A DNA stretch of 64,000 bases from positions 1 through 64,000 of the forward strand of contig CAJJDP010000128.1 in assembly GCA_905182995.1 (NCBI GenBank), given 5' to 3'. Position 1 is the stretch's first letter, and the number at the start of each line of letters is the position of its first letter. This DNA is from Paramecium octaurelia. Lineage: Eukaryota; Ciliophora; Oligohymenophorea; Peniculida; Parameciidae. The notes under the pieces are model-generated. The model did no database searches. It saw only the letters and a program-made list of their open reading frames with translations, and had not been told where the DNA came from. Below are positions 25,801-37,580 of this stretch, piece after piece. Both the position numbers and the translations under genes were made by a program.

Positions 25801-27821
25801 GATGATTGGATTTGGAACTTTGGAATCGCATGTGGAATTGGAATCATTGATTAACCAAACAATATGGTTAGGTCATCCAGTTGGGTTTAGTTTTGTAAAA
25901 GATCTTGAATTGGGATTTGACAACACATTTCGATTTTGTAAATGGCACTGGTAGAATTTTTAGAATCACTTTAAAAGCAGAAGTATTAAAGGTTAGACTC
26001 TACATAAATTTATTAAATTCATTTTGTAAGGGGATATATTTTAGTCTAGAATATTAAAACATTAATTAATATTATAGATAGAAAATATTCTTGGGACTAT
26101 TTGTGTTCACATAGAACGCCATTTCATGGGGCTTTGCATAATGAATTGCATAGTTTTATGGTTTACAGAAATCTTTGAGGTTCATCCTCAGTCATGATAT
26201 TTCCATTTCATATTTAGAAATTGGTTGTTCAAAGAATTCCCCTCCTTACTTAGTAATCTTGTAATCCCTCAAAACTTGATAAATGATCGATCCAGCAATT
26301 TGGTTATGGACACTAGTCGAAATTTGAGTCCCCAATATCATTCATTATAATAATTTTCTATGTCTTTAATTCACATTCCTATCGATCAACCTTTTCCATT
26401 ACTTTCTTGAAAAGAATAGGATCTTCTTATCCATATTAAAGTTTTGTCCTCAAAAGTTTAAATGAATTTTAGAGGCAACACTATTTTGGCCTACAAATTC
26501 TTTTAGTCTCTAAATCGATCATGCTTCCTTTGCAAACATGTCATTTACCTTAGAAACATTTCCGAACTTAGTAACTTTATCTTGAAGGGTTATAAGATTA
26601 TCCAGTATCTTTAGCCAATTTGATATCAAAATATTCAAAGAGTTTGGATTATAAATATACTTATTCTAATTACGGGTTCCTTGCATCATTAGTCGTCAAT
26701 TCTGCAGCAACACTTCTTAAATAATCCTACAAATTCTCCCAAAAATATTGTTTATATATGAGAAATCCATAAGATGAAACTAGTTTTAACTCAAAGTAAA
26801 CTCAAGATCTAAAAATTTATATTATGAATTAATTGTAGGCCATTCTGATTGATGTGAGAGATGAATAATTTGTCTTCTTAAAACTACAAATATAGGAAGC
26901 TAAATTCAAAATATAAAAGTGAGAGCAAAGAAATTTAACTAGATTAAGGAATAATTGGATTATTTCCAAAGATTTTATTTTGTCACCAAAAACAGATCAA
27001 GACCTTTGAAAATTGGAAGATGATCTCAAAATATCATAGAAAACTATAAGAAATAGTCCAGATGTATTTTACTATAGGAATTTTTGTCTTAATTGTATCA
27101 AGGTATAATCCTATTATCATTTTCCATGCCCTTTCTAGTAGTCTCCTCTTACATCAGCTTATGTTTTTATAAAATAAATATACTCGAAAATTCAATACTA
27201 GATGATCACCATCCGAACTTGTTTTATCATTTTCAATGAACAACTTTTTTAATTTTTCCTTAAGTCAGAAAGCTTATGAAGACTTAATTACAATAATTTA
27301 CAGTAGGAAATCTCTTGTTGTTGATTTTAGATATGAAGATATATTCGAGCCCTTCCAAAAGGTGAAATTACTTTTAGGTACAATAAAAGGTAATGATAAA
27401 AAAACAAAATATTGCCTTAAGCAATTTATCTTGCTCAATTGATTTCTTGTTAAAATCTCGTTCAAAAATTTTCAAAAAAAAATGGTTGCCAGTTTTTAAA
27501 GTATTAGTGACCATTTTTCTCTCTATTAAGACTTTGAGAAATCGAAAGAGGGATTACAATGCTTGAATTTCAATTTTCATAACTTTTAATATATCATTAT
27601 TCCAACTAGAAGAATTAGGGGAATAAAATTGATTATTATGCATATTCTTAAGTATTTAATTTTACAATATTTCAAATCTTGAATAAAAGGAAAACCCAAT
27701 ATTAATAATAGTAATTCAGCATCAAATATTGCCAAATAAAATATCTATTTACTTTTCCACATTCTTACTTATCAACATCAAATATGTTTACCTATAGTTC
27801 CAAAATAACTGAAAGATTTCT
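25801..27821 (-). pseudogene. decayed coding-like fragments, mainly minus strand
   Basis: On the minus strand protein-like stretches appear in changing frames: around 26600-26735 (QDYLRSVAAELTTNDAR), 26400-26500 (LPLKFIQTFEDKTLIWIRR) and 26200-26330 (SVHNQIAGSIIYQVLRDYK). They look like the remains of one longer protein. The last is faintly like a helix-turn-helix of Tc1/mariner transposases, but no DDE motif is found. A plus-strand frame 27236-27442 (MNNFFNFSLSQKAYEDL) is also present and of doubtful meaning. Confidence 0.25.
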
Positions 27822-27898
27822 TTTTGATTGGACAAAGAAATTTCCAAGATCTATATTTCCTTTTCTTTAAAAACCTGTCTTCCAAATGTAATTCTTTT

Positions 27899-28375
27899 TC
27901 AAAACAAATATCGGTAGGGATAAAAATTTCTTTTTGCATGGGATAGCAGAATGACTTTTAAAGTGCATATTCTCCTGATAAATCTTAAAAGGAAATCAGA
28001 TCTGCTATCGTAATTTATCTTAATAGCATTAGATGAATAGTTTATTATTACTTCCTTCATATAATTATCAGAATATTTCTCAAAAAAAGAATGGTCACTC
28101 ATTGTTATATGAGGAATTGATTTATAGAATAGAGGTTGTGAGTGTAATGAGATATGTTGCATTTGATTAAATAGTTGGAAAAAGATAATTGAATATATTG
28201 AGATGTTAGAAAGTAAAGTGAAATAAATATTCATCAACTCAGGTTGAGTAGCTATTTTTGGGATCACAAAATTTCTATCCAATTAAGAAAATATGAATAA
28301 CCCATAACTTAAATAATCAATCAACTTAGACAATTTTCTACTTTGATCATTCTTGTTGTTCAAAGACAATTACAT
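27899..28375 (-). CDS. hypothetical protein, 158 aa, faint histidine-kinase N-box resemblance
   Basis: The frame runs from ATG 28373-28375 to TGA 27899-27901. Residues around 100-115 read EVIINYSSNAIKI after an upstream Asp, which resembles the N-box (VLINLLSNAIKF) of histidine-kinase ATPase domains. The expected downstream DxGxG box is absent, so if related it is a fragment. No signal peptide or membrane segment is obvious. A second copy at 29336-29812 lies in the assembly overlap. Gene status and kinship are uncertain. Confidence 0.35.
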
Positions 28376-28438
28376 TTGATGAGTTGCCACTTTATCGTAA
28401 AAATTACTTTGAAAGTAGGGATAGGTTATACCATATAT

Positions 28439-28740
28439 TTGAAGCAAATCAAACACGAAAGTTGGTAGTTTACTTCAATTTGATTGATTCCTTCAAGAAG
28501 ACAGCATTTGTTGAGAGCAGCTGAATATCTAAGAATTAATACTTCAAATTGCTAATGCTTTGCAAGTATAATCAAATTTGATACAGCAGTATCTAAGTTG
28601 AACAAAGATCTTGAATTTCCATCTCATACATGTATTGTTGTACAAATCAATCATACTGATTCTATTACAGGTAAATTTAGGGTATCAAAATGCTTATAAG
28701 ATGCATTCTCATGCCAGCAAGGCATATGTCCTAATAAAAA
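28439..28740 (+). pseudogene. second copy of the dispersed family seen at 18308
   Basis: Bases 28450-28560 align with about 18290-18410, and both encode the same short motifs (YFNL.DS, LR.AE, N.NC or TSNC). The frame then continues to about 28740 with Cys-rich residues (SKCLQDAFSCQQGICPN). The family relation is visible at base level. Function is unknown and the copy is broken. Confidence 0.4.
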
Positions 28741-28866
28741 TGGTTGAAGTTCAATATCAACATTTATAGTGCGAAATATCATTCTATTTTTTAATACGAA
28801 TGGGATATATGCTATAAGATTCAATTTTTCACAATAACATGCATTTCAAATTGATAATCTTTGATT

Positions 28867-28885
28867 CATCTGAAATATTCAGATG
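28867..28885. repeat. 8-bp hairpin CATCTGAA/TTCAGATG
   Basis: A perfect 8-base inverted repeat with a 3-base loop. It recurs in the overlap copy. It is short enough to be chance. Confidence 0.6.
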
Positions 28886-30951
28886 TATAAAGTATATGCA
28901 TATGAATCACTGAATGTTTCGTAGTCAAGAAGATTACAATATCACATTTTTTCTACTTCACATATACTTCTTCAGTTTCTTTAGCTGAAATAACCACTCA
29001 ACTCAGTATGTTCTCAAGTATTTTATATGTAGAAGTCAATTGTTATTAATTTAGACAAAAATTAGCCACCATCTATATTTGTTTATTTTGATATAGTATT
29101 CCTTGTTGCATAAACAATGATTTTTAAATATTTATGCTTTTATTGCTAATCCCTCTTAACAATATCAGATAGATTAAAAACGTTCTCAACTTTTCATTAT
29201 ATGAAAATTAAAGTTGATAATATTAATGATTCTCACTGCTACTCATACTAGCTGAGCNTTTTGATTGGACAAAGAAATTTCCAAGATCTATATTTCCTTT
29301 TCTTTAAAAACCTGTCTTCCAAATGTAATTCTTTTTCAAAACAAATATCGGTAGGGATAAAAATTTCTTTTTGCATGGGATAGCAGAATGACTTTTAAAG
29401 TGCATATTCTCCTGATAAATCTTAAAAGGAAATCAGATCTGCTATCGTAATTTATCTTAATAGCATTAGATGAATAGTTTATTATTACTTCCTTCATATA
29501 ATTATCAGAATATTTCTCAAAAAAAGAATGGTCACTCATTGTTATATGAGGAATTGATTTATAGAATAGAGGTTGTGAGTGTAATGAGATATGTTGCATT
29601 TGATTAAATAGTTGGAAAAAGATAATTGAATATATTGAGATGTTAGAAAGTAAAGTGAAATAAATATTCATCAACTCAGGTTGAGTAGCTATTTTTGGGA
29701 TCACAAAATTTCTATCCAATTAAGAAAATATGAATAACCCATAACTTAAATAATCAATCAACTTAGACAATTTTCTACTTTGATCATTCTTGTTGTTCAA
29801 AGACAATTACATTTGATGAGTTGCCACTTTATCGTAAAAATTACTTTGAAAGTAGGGATAGGTTATACCATATATTTGAAGCAAATCAAACACGAAAGTT
29901 GGTAGTTTACTTCAATTTGATTGATTCCTTCAAGAAGACAGCATTTGTTGAGAGCAGCTGAATATCTAAGAATTAATACTTCAAATTGCTAATGCTTTGC
30001 AAGTATAATCAAATTTGATACAGCAGTATCTAAGTTGAACAAAGATCTTGAATTTCCATCTCATACATGTATTGTTGTACAAATCAATCATACTGATTCT
30101 ATTACAGGTAAATTTAGGGTATCAAAATGCTTATAAGATGCATTCTCATGCCAGCAAGGCATATGTCCTAATAAAAATGGTTGAAGTTCAATATCAACAT
30201 TTATAGTGCGAAATATCATTCTATTTTTTAATACGAATGGGATATATGCTATAAGATTCAATTTTTCACAATAACATGCATTTCAAATTGATAATCTTTG
30301 ATTCATCTGAAATATTCAGATGTATAAAGTATATGCATATGAATCACTGAATGTTTCGTAGTCAAGAAGATTACAATATCACATTTTTTCTACTTCACAT
30401 ATACTTCTTCAGTTTCTTTAGCTGAAATAACCACTCAACTCAGTATGTTCTCAAGTATTTTATATGTAGAAGTCAATTGTTATTAATTTAGACAAAAATT
30501 AGCCACCATCTATATTTGTTTATTTTGATATAGTATTCCTTGTTGCATAAACAATGATTTTTAAATATTTATGCTTTTATTGCTAATCCCTCTTAACAAT
30601 ATCAGATAGATTAAAAACGTTCTCAACTTTTCATTATATGAAAATTAAAGTTGATAATATTAATGATTCTCACTGCTACTCATACTAGCTGAGCAAACTT
30701 TCTAAAACATACTAAAGCACCATATAATAAGTAATTTACTTCACTGGATTTTGTCAATATCCATCAAGTATCGAAAAGTGTGCAGAGCCAAACATTTATA
30801 AGGAGTGCATATGATTTCTAAAACTCATTCATTTCAACTCTGACTCTCGTATTCATTAAAGTTGAAGTTCTAATTATCATAGTTTAATAGGATGGAGTTA
30901 AATTTAAATTATGACTAATTACATTTCTATCCTCTCAATTTATAGAATGTT

Positions 30952-31557
30952 AGTTGAATCAAATTAAGAATGGTGTACGCAAATTTAGATATTCTCAACA
31001 TCCTATACAAGCATTCGCTCTGAGAGTAGAAGCAGAAGGAGATAATAGCAAAAAGCTATTCAAGAAGGGCTTTGCAAATAATTTTGCATTTCATTACTAG
31101 CTAAGACATGAGAAATATTTCCTTCGCATTTAAAAATCTTCAGTTTTGGAATCAAAGTTAAGGGCTTTAAGCATTGAATGTTATCATGATAAGGAGACTC
31201 TTATGCTAAAAAAAGTGACTCAATTTAAACACGAATTATAAAGTAGTCCATTTCATTGAGAAAATGGTGTAAATACCAAAATTATGTGCAAGCAAAAAAT
31301 CATCCAGAGAAACCATCATATCATGCCATCGGTTGTTTCATTGCAATTGCAAATTTTGAAAATAAAGCTAGAAATGTAGAATATGTTGCAATAGATGTAG
31401 CAGGTAACAATTAATATTTTAATGTATTTGTATAAACTGCACAGAGAGTGAGCTGGATACACTATACAATTAAATGGTTTGGCCTTTCGATAGAGCTTTA
31501 TTTTGCTATTATCTATAGTATAAAATACAAAGAAACATATGCTTTTAATACTTCGAG
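30952..31557 (+). repeat. 606-bp repeat, copy 1 (copy 2 at 36975-37580)
   Basis: This segment occurs again at 36975-37580, 6 kb away and not next to an N, with no difference seen. Copy 1 is bounded at both ends by AGTTGAAT. Copy 2 is preceded by a GC-rich patch and runs directly into repeat R. Such identity means recent duplication, or an assembly chimera through a repeat. Confidence 0.85.
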
Positions 31558-31561
31558 TTGA
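31190..31561 (+). CDS. coding-like open frame, 123 codons, unknown
   Basis: The frame is open from just after a TGA (31187-31189) to TGA 31559-31561, with strong protein character (for example HAIGCFIAIANFENKARN, VEYVAIDVAGNNQYFNVFVQ). It has no ATG near its start, so it is probably an internal exon or truncated gene. The second copy (from 37213) loses its stop where repeat R begins at 37581. I do not recognise the family. Presence in a duplicated block suggests it belongs to a mobile element. Confidence 0.4.
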
Positions 31562-32005
31562 ATGCATCTAGCTGGAATACCATTATGTGAATAACTTATT
31601 ATAGAAGTGCCTGAAAGTTTGAAGTATTAAAAAAAGCAAGAGTAAAGAGGACTTTTATTTCAAATTCTATTATTAATGAATAATGTATAGTTCCAGTTAT
31701 ATTTTAGTGTCTTCCTGTAGATCTTGTCTATCTTATTTAGCTCATTTAATGGCTAAGAAGAAACAAGCAGAACTTGACCCAACTTAGGGTGCGTATTACT
31801 AGAAAATTATTTTCTTAAAATTTTCTTAAAGAAATAGAAGCTTCTTTAAAAATGAGTGAAAATTAAATTAAGAAATAAATTGATGAACAATGATTCAGAA
31901 TTTTAATTTAATTAGGATATAGATCAACTATAAGACCAGCCTACTCATTTTCAATTATCAAAAAGTTTGTTTAAATATAATGATAAATGTAAATTTAATT
32001 AATAT
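31562..32005. other. spacer with a short open frame at 31751
   Basis: A frame from ATG 31751 (MAKKKQAELDPTQGAYY) runs only about 35 codons. It could be a gene start or part of a LINE leader, which cannot be decided. Confidence 0.3.
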
Positions 32006-32239
32006 ATATTTCAACGCTTATAAAAATTATATAAATCTAGCTTTAAAAAGGTTTGTGGATTTCCTAAATGCTTACCTAACGAATTTTTAGATTTGATATT
32101 ACCCCCTCTAGAACTTCTTATAGCAAAGCATACAAATAAGGTTATCAGTAGGATGAACAACGGAAACTTTGGTTAAACTACTTTTATCAATAATTACTTT
32201 AACGAGATAGAAGAAATGAATTAAAATTCAATATACAAA
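32006..32239 (+). mobile_element. 5'-truncated LINE fragment ending at an assembly N
   Basis: These 234 bases appear identical to 33304-33537 inside the LINE reading frame downstream. The piece starts abruptly in unrelated DNA, as 5'-truncated LINE copies do, and is cut off by the N at 32240. Because the following contig also starts inside a LINE, the join here may be a false one made through the repeat. Confidence 0.7.
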
Positions 32240-32241
32240 NG

Positions 32242-33765
32242 CTACAAAGAAGGATGTCACGAAATAAAGCAATTAGCTTTGATGGCGTATCTGACAATTT
32301 TATTAGGAATTGTAAAAATGTCCATATTTTTTGTGATATATGGAAATAATCTACAATTGAAACCAACTACGCATGCTGTAGAGCAAGACTAGTACCCTTA
32401 AACAAGGTTTTCCCCGATATCCCTACTAAAACTTAGTTTCGACCTATTACAATTCTAAGTCCCCTATTTAAGCTGCTTGAATTAAGATTTCTGCCAAGAC
32501 TATAACAATATTTGTCCACTCGCTTATCTAAAGGTCAAGCAGGATTCATTCCTGGTTCATCTACTCAAATAAATATCATCAGACTCTTAAATACTTTAAC
32601 TGGTTACAAGAAATAGGATAAAATGGATTGCATCTTTATTGATTTTAGCAATGCCTTCAATAGCATAAATAGATAAAGACTATTTAATATTTTATCTGCT
32701 AAATCAATTTTGGATGGCATCGAAATAAAATTCCTTAATCACCTCTATACAAATCTCCATTATATTTGCCCATAAATGAATACCACATTTTACTTCTAAA
32801 ACGGTGTTCCTCAAGGATCTCCACTGTCTCCCGCACTTTTTAATATATATCTTGAAGATTTTTTAGCTTCATTAAAACAAAACTGTAATTTTAATTATAC
32901 TTCCTATGAATTTGCGGACGACATTGTAATTATTATTGCTCATAGAAATATCCAATCCTTTTTATAAAAGTTGGTTTTAATTTCTGAAGAATATGAACTT
33001 AGATTAAACTAGAAAAAATGTGGAATCTTTTTCATCCAAAATCATAAGCGCTGTTAATATAACAATATATAAGGATTTCCTATTGTGAAATCTTATAAAT
33101 ACCTCGGAATAAATATATTGAACAATGGAAAAATAAGTCTATAGCTTGATAAAGTAGAATAAACTCTAAAATTTTTAAGTGGAAAGTTGCTATGGGTTTC
33201 TTAAAAACTTAATTGGAAGCAGAAATATTAATTATTCTAAACTTTTCTCCTTCCACACATACTCTATATTTGTCCTTCAATCCCAACCTAGAAATACAAA
33301 AACATATTTCAACGCTTATAAAAATTATATAAATCTAGCTTTAAAAAGGTTTGTGGATTTCCTAAATGCTTACCTAACGAATTTTTAGATTTGATATTAC
33401 CCCCTCTAGAACTTCTTATAGCAAAGCATACAAATAAGGTTATCAGTAGGATGAACAACGGAAACTTTGGTTAAACTACTTTTATCAATAATTACTTTAA
33501 CGAGATAGAAGAAATGAATTAAAATTCAATATACAAATTTCTCCCCAATAATTTTAATTAGCTGTTCTACCTGTACCCTAAAATCTGTAGGACCCACTAA
33601 TGTAATCTTTCATACCGCCATATAATAAATTTCCATTCCAATTTCCATATTTCAGAGTTTTTAATAAATCTAAGAGGCATCTTCAATAATAATTAGTAAA
33701 TACAATAACCAAAAAACTAATGTAATAGATTGGAAAAAATAATTGCAAAGCTTTTAACTGAATGA
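32242..33765 (+). mobile_element. LINE (non-LTR retrotransposon) reverse transcriptase ORF, 5' end missing
   Basis: From just after the N the frame is open for about 508 codons in the ciliate code and ends at TGA 33763-33765. It contains the ordered blocks of a non-LTR reverse transcriptase: an RPI block (FRPITILSPLFKLLE), GFIPGSSTQ, FIDFSNAFNSIN with the first catalytic Asp, NGVPQGSPLSPALFN, the catalytic YEFADDIVI, and YKYLGINI. A Cys/His-rich tail (CRTHQCNLSYRHIINFH) follows. It catalyses target-primed reverse transcription in this family. No internal TGA is seen, so it may be a young copy. The start, any ORF1 and the endonuclease lie beyond the N. An ATT/AAT microsatellite just downstream fits a LINE 3' end. 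Many in-frame TAA/TAG show it is adapted to the host code. Confidence 0.85.
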
Positions 33766-33784
33766 TTGAGTTATTTTTATGTTA

Positions 33785-33810
33785 AATAGAATAATAATAA
33801 TAATAATTAA
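33785..33810 (+). repeat. AAT microsatellite after the LINE
   Basis: About six tandem AAT units lie just past the LINE stop codon. Simple repeats of this sort often mark LINE 3' ends. Confidence 0.6.
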
Positions 33811-33985
33811 TTTGCACGTTTCTTTGAGTTATTTATAAAAATGAACAAGAAATTTGACATTTTTTAAGTTAACAATATCATTTTTGAAAATTGTTTCAAG
33901 GAATTAAGTTAAACATTTTTAGATTAAAATTTTATTGAAATATTATTTATATAAGTATTTTCCATAATAAGATAATTATTTAAAA

Positions 33986-36256
33986 ATGACAACTTAGTAG
34001 AAGTCAACCTATAATATAATGATCATTGGAAATTGCAAGTAATTTTATTATTTTAGTTAGTGTTGGAAAAACCACTATAGTATAACAACTTATAGATTCT
34101 AATGTTTATAGCACACTAACACTAGGTTTAGATAGAAGAGAAAGATAGATAACTATTAATAATTAAATTATCACACTTTATGTAAGATTTAAAATAAATT
34201 TTAGCTTTGGGATATGCCAGATGCAAAAGCTTTTAAAAGTTTGATATATGATTTCAAAATAAAGATGGATTGCTGGGTCATAGTCTATAATAGTAATCAT
34301 AATGAGCCAATATAGACTTTGGATTATTGGAAAAATATATTTTTAACGAATGATATAGATAATGTTCCCATTTTCGTAATTTAAAATATATTTGACAAGA
34401 ATGAAATCATGAAAAATTAACAAGTTGAATAATGGTGCAAGTGGAATAGAATTCAAGAGTTTTTTCAAGTATCTGCCAAAAACGATAAGGAAAAGGTCAA
34501 TTAAATATTCTTAGCGATAGCAAAGATATTATCAACATAAAATTAAGAGATGATGAGCAATAAGAAATAAGTGAATGATAAAATTAATGAGTTTTAAAAG
34601 ACGATATTGTTTGAAAACACAATTATGAAGTAATAATTAAAATGCAAAATGCAAGAACAAATTGAGTTAATTCAATGTTAAAATTAACATGATAGTCCTC
34701 CAATCATAGTACTACTTGATGAGAATCTTGTAGGATTCTAAAGGTTAATTTGTTCTAAATGCTTATATGAGATAAGAGGAAGATTTAATGGGATTAATAT
34801 TGATGATGCGATACAAACAATTGAAGAACGTAAAAATGATTATCTAGATACAATTTCTGATTTCAGTCATGTAATTCTTAGCAAATTACATAATTTCACA
34901 GTAGAAATTATGTCACAAAAAACATCTCTTTTATAAACAATGGATTAATTGCTAAATTAAATTAGCATTTGGGCAGATGAGATAGTAGAGTTCTAATAAA
35001 AATAATGTTCTTATAAATTTTTTGATGAAATAAATAAATTGAATCAATCAATTGAAGATATAAGGAATAATTAAATTGATGAATTTAAAAAAGTGATTGA
35101 AAATATTAACTAAAATTATGAAACAAAAATCTAAATTACTAAATAAAAATTTCTTTCACAGTTGCTTGGTGTTTAAAATACTTTAGAATAACTCTTATTT
35201 ATTACTTCATTTAAGCAACAGAATTCAGAATTAAAAAAAATAAATATAGATACAAAAGCATATAATTAATTAAATTTTAAATTAGTTTAGGAAGTCAAAC
35301 AAAATGATTGGTGTCATGCATTAGCATTCAATAATACTGGCACTATAATGGTGGCTTGTTCAAATAAAAACATTAAAATATGGAATTTTTAATAAGGTTG
35401 ATTATTTGATAAGAATTACATCTTAGAAGGGCACGAAAAGCTGGTAAAATGTATAGTTTTTAGTAAAATAAATAATTGGTTTTTCTCTGGAAGTGAAGAT
35501 AACACAATCAGAAGCTGGAAGGAGAAGTAGAGTTGGTTTTCTTCTAGTAAATGGGAGAGTGTAAAACCAAAAAAATCACATTCAAATTGGGTAATCTAAT
35601 TAATTTTAAATGAATAAGAAAATGAAATGATATCTTGCAGTGTCGATAAGACAATTAAAATATGGAGAGTCTAATATGATTTAAATTAAATTAGACTTTT
35701 ATAATCTCTAGAGAACCATAATCAATCTGTAGTATCAATCAGTTTAAGTTAATCTGAATAATAATTAATTTCTTGGAGTGAGGATAAATAAGTAATATTA
35801 TGGGAAAAAAATTAATAATCATAATGGTAGTTCAAAGCTATCATACTCTCATCTATTGATGAGATTAATAGAGGTGCTAGATTCCTCATGGATAATTAAA
35901 TTATTTGTATATCATTTGAAGGAAAGTTAGAAATTTATAATTTACAAAATTGTGAATGTCAAAGGCAACAAGTATTGATTTTTAATGATTAAAATCTTGA
36001 TTAGAAATCATAAGAATTTTCAATTACTTTTAATATTTAAACTTAATTGATAGTAATGAAATATTACAGATATTTTTATTTTTTCAGAAACAATCTAAAT
36101 GATGGTTAATTAGAACAAGTTTGTCAACCTTTGGAATGCTAGAAAGAAGTGAGTTATTTTAATGTTACAAATGATGGAAAATACTTCATAATGTGGATTT
36201 GGTATCCTCTATTAAAATTTAGAGTATATGAATTGGAATATAGTAAAATATAGTGA
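33986..36256 (+). CDS. GTPase - zinc motif - coiled coil - WD40 fusion protein, one in-frame TGA
   Basis: The frame runs from ATG 33986 to TGA 36254-36256, with introns 34039-34060 and 34182-34204, about 741 codons. Residues 1-170 resemble a Rab-like GTPase: P-loop GNCNVGKT (15-22), WDMPD in place of WDTAG (60-64), NIFD in place of NKxD (119-122), and VSAK (147-150). Residues 216-244 hold Cys216, His220, Cys241, Cys244, a likely zinc site. About 260-410 is Gln/Lys/Glu-rich coiled coil. From about 425 come WD40 blades (KNIKIWNF, LEGHEKLVKCIVFS, SCSVDKTIKIWRVQ, SWSEDKQVILWEK). The intron placement restores the P-loop, which supports it strongly. TGA 35399-35401 interrupts the first blade at residue 457, where homologous repeats carry an ordinary residue. 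This is a recent nonsense change or a read error. A regulatory or trafficking scaffold is inferred. Confidence 0.85.
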
Positions 36257-36850
36257 TAATTTATTAAATGATATTGTTATTTACGATAAATTATTCTATC
36301 ATTAAATATACATCAAGATATTCAATGTAAAATTCAGTATTTAATGTCTATGTTTTGCATATTATCATTTTATCAAAAAATAGAGAATCTGAATATTTTT
36401 AATGAATCTAAAATATTTCTCAATTGATATTAACTAGAATTATTAAGGTTACATTCAATAAATTATAAAACTACATTGATTAATAAGTATCTAAATAAAA
36501 TTATATAAAACTTTACTTTTGCCTAGGATCATACAGAATTAAGAATATTATAGACTTTTTTTATTCTAATTTCGTTTGGATTTGCAAAATTAATAAAAAT
36601 ATACAACTTTATTAAAGGATCCAATCATCCAAAAATATGGAGAATATATTTAAAATACCGTAAATAAATTAGAAGATTATAATTCCTAATTAATAACTAT
36701 TTGCCTTCACAATATGCTTATTCATAGCGTCCTAGTTGAAATGCTATATGAAATTTATCTTTGTAAGTATAATTAATCAAAATTCAGTAAAAGGAACTGG
36801 AAAGATTAGCTTCCAGTAAATATATATATATATATGTTGATGTTGAATAA
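36257..36850. other. spacer, nothing recognised
   Basis: AT-rich sequence downstream of the WD40 gene, ending in a short (TA)n run near 36820-36836. Confidence 0.45.
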
Positions 36851-36854
36851 TAAA

Positions 36855-36974
36855 TCATTTTGGCCAGCCCTGGGGAATCTTAAAGACGGCCAAAGTCGAA
36901 GCACAGGAGTGTTTGAATATGTCAGACCAGCTAAAGCTCACGTGGCACAGGGGGCAGACCATAACGTCATCAAA
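36855..36974. other. GC-rich patch with a TTTGGCC/GGCCAAA stem
   Basis: About 120 bases of near-balanced composition in AT-rich DNA, directly before the second copy of the 606-bp repeat. TTTGGCC near 36860 pairs with GGCCAAA near 36888, and CCCTGGGG and CAGGGGG tracts follow. No clear open frame. It may be a structured RNA or the leader of a mobile element; this is undecided. Confidence 0.35.
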
Positions 36975-37580
36975 AGTTGAATCAAATTAAGAATGGTGTA
37001 CGCAAATTTAGATATTCTCAACATCCTATACAAGCATTCGCTCTGAGAGTAGAAGCAGAAGGAGATAATAGCAAAAAGCTATTCAAGAAGGGCTTTGCAA
37101 ATAATTTTGCATTTCATTACTAGCTAAGACATGAGAAATATTTCCTTCGCATTTAAAAATCTTCAGTTTTGGAATCAAAGTTAAGGGCTTTAAGCATTGA
37201 ATGTTATCATGATAAGGAGACTCTTATGCTAAAAAAAGTGACTCAATTTAAACACGAATTATAAAGTAGTCCATTTCATTGAGAAAATGGTGTAAATACC
37301 AAAATTATGTGCAAGCAAAAAATCATCCAGAGAAACCATCATATCATGCCATCGGTTGTTTCATTGCAATTGCAAATTTTGAAAATAAAGCTAGAAATGT
37401 AGAATATGTTGCAATAGATGTAGCAGGTAACAATTAATATTTTAATGTATTTGTATAAACTGCACAGAGAGTGAGCTGGATACACTATACAATTAAATGG
37501 TTTGGCCTTTCGATAGAGCTTTATTTTGCTATTATCTATAGTATAAAATACAAAGAAACATATGCTTTTAATACTTCGAG
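36975..37580 (+). repeat. 606-bp repeat, copy 2 (copy 1 at 30952-31557)
   Basis: Same sequence as copy 1. Here it runs without a gap into repeat R at 37581, so the frame of 31190-31561 continues a few codons into R before stopping. Confidence 0.85.

Larger units (their letters stand above)
27822..30694 (+). repeat. 1436-bp direct repeat across the N at 29258 (assembly overlap)
   Basis: 27822-29257 recurs as 29259-30694 with no difference seen, joined by one N. The geometry is the same as at 19481: the repeat ends at the N and restarts after it. It most likely reflects unmerged contig ends. Confidence 0.9.

Noticed and set aside
26080-26740. Tc1/mariner transposase
   Set aside because: Only a faint helix-turn-helix resemblance; no DDE/D motif, no inverted ends and no TA duplication could be seen.
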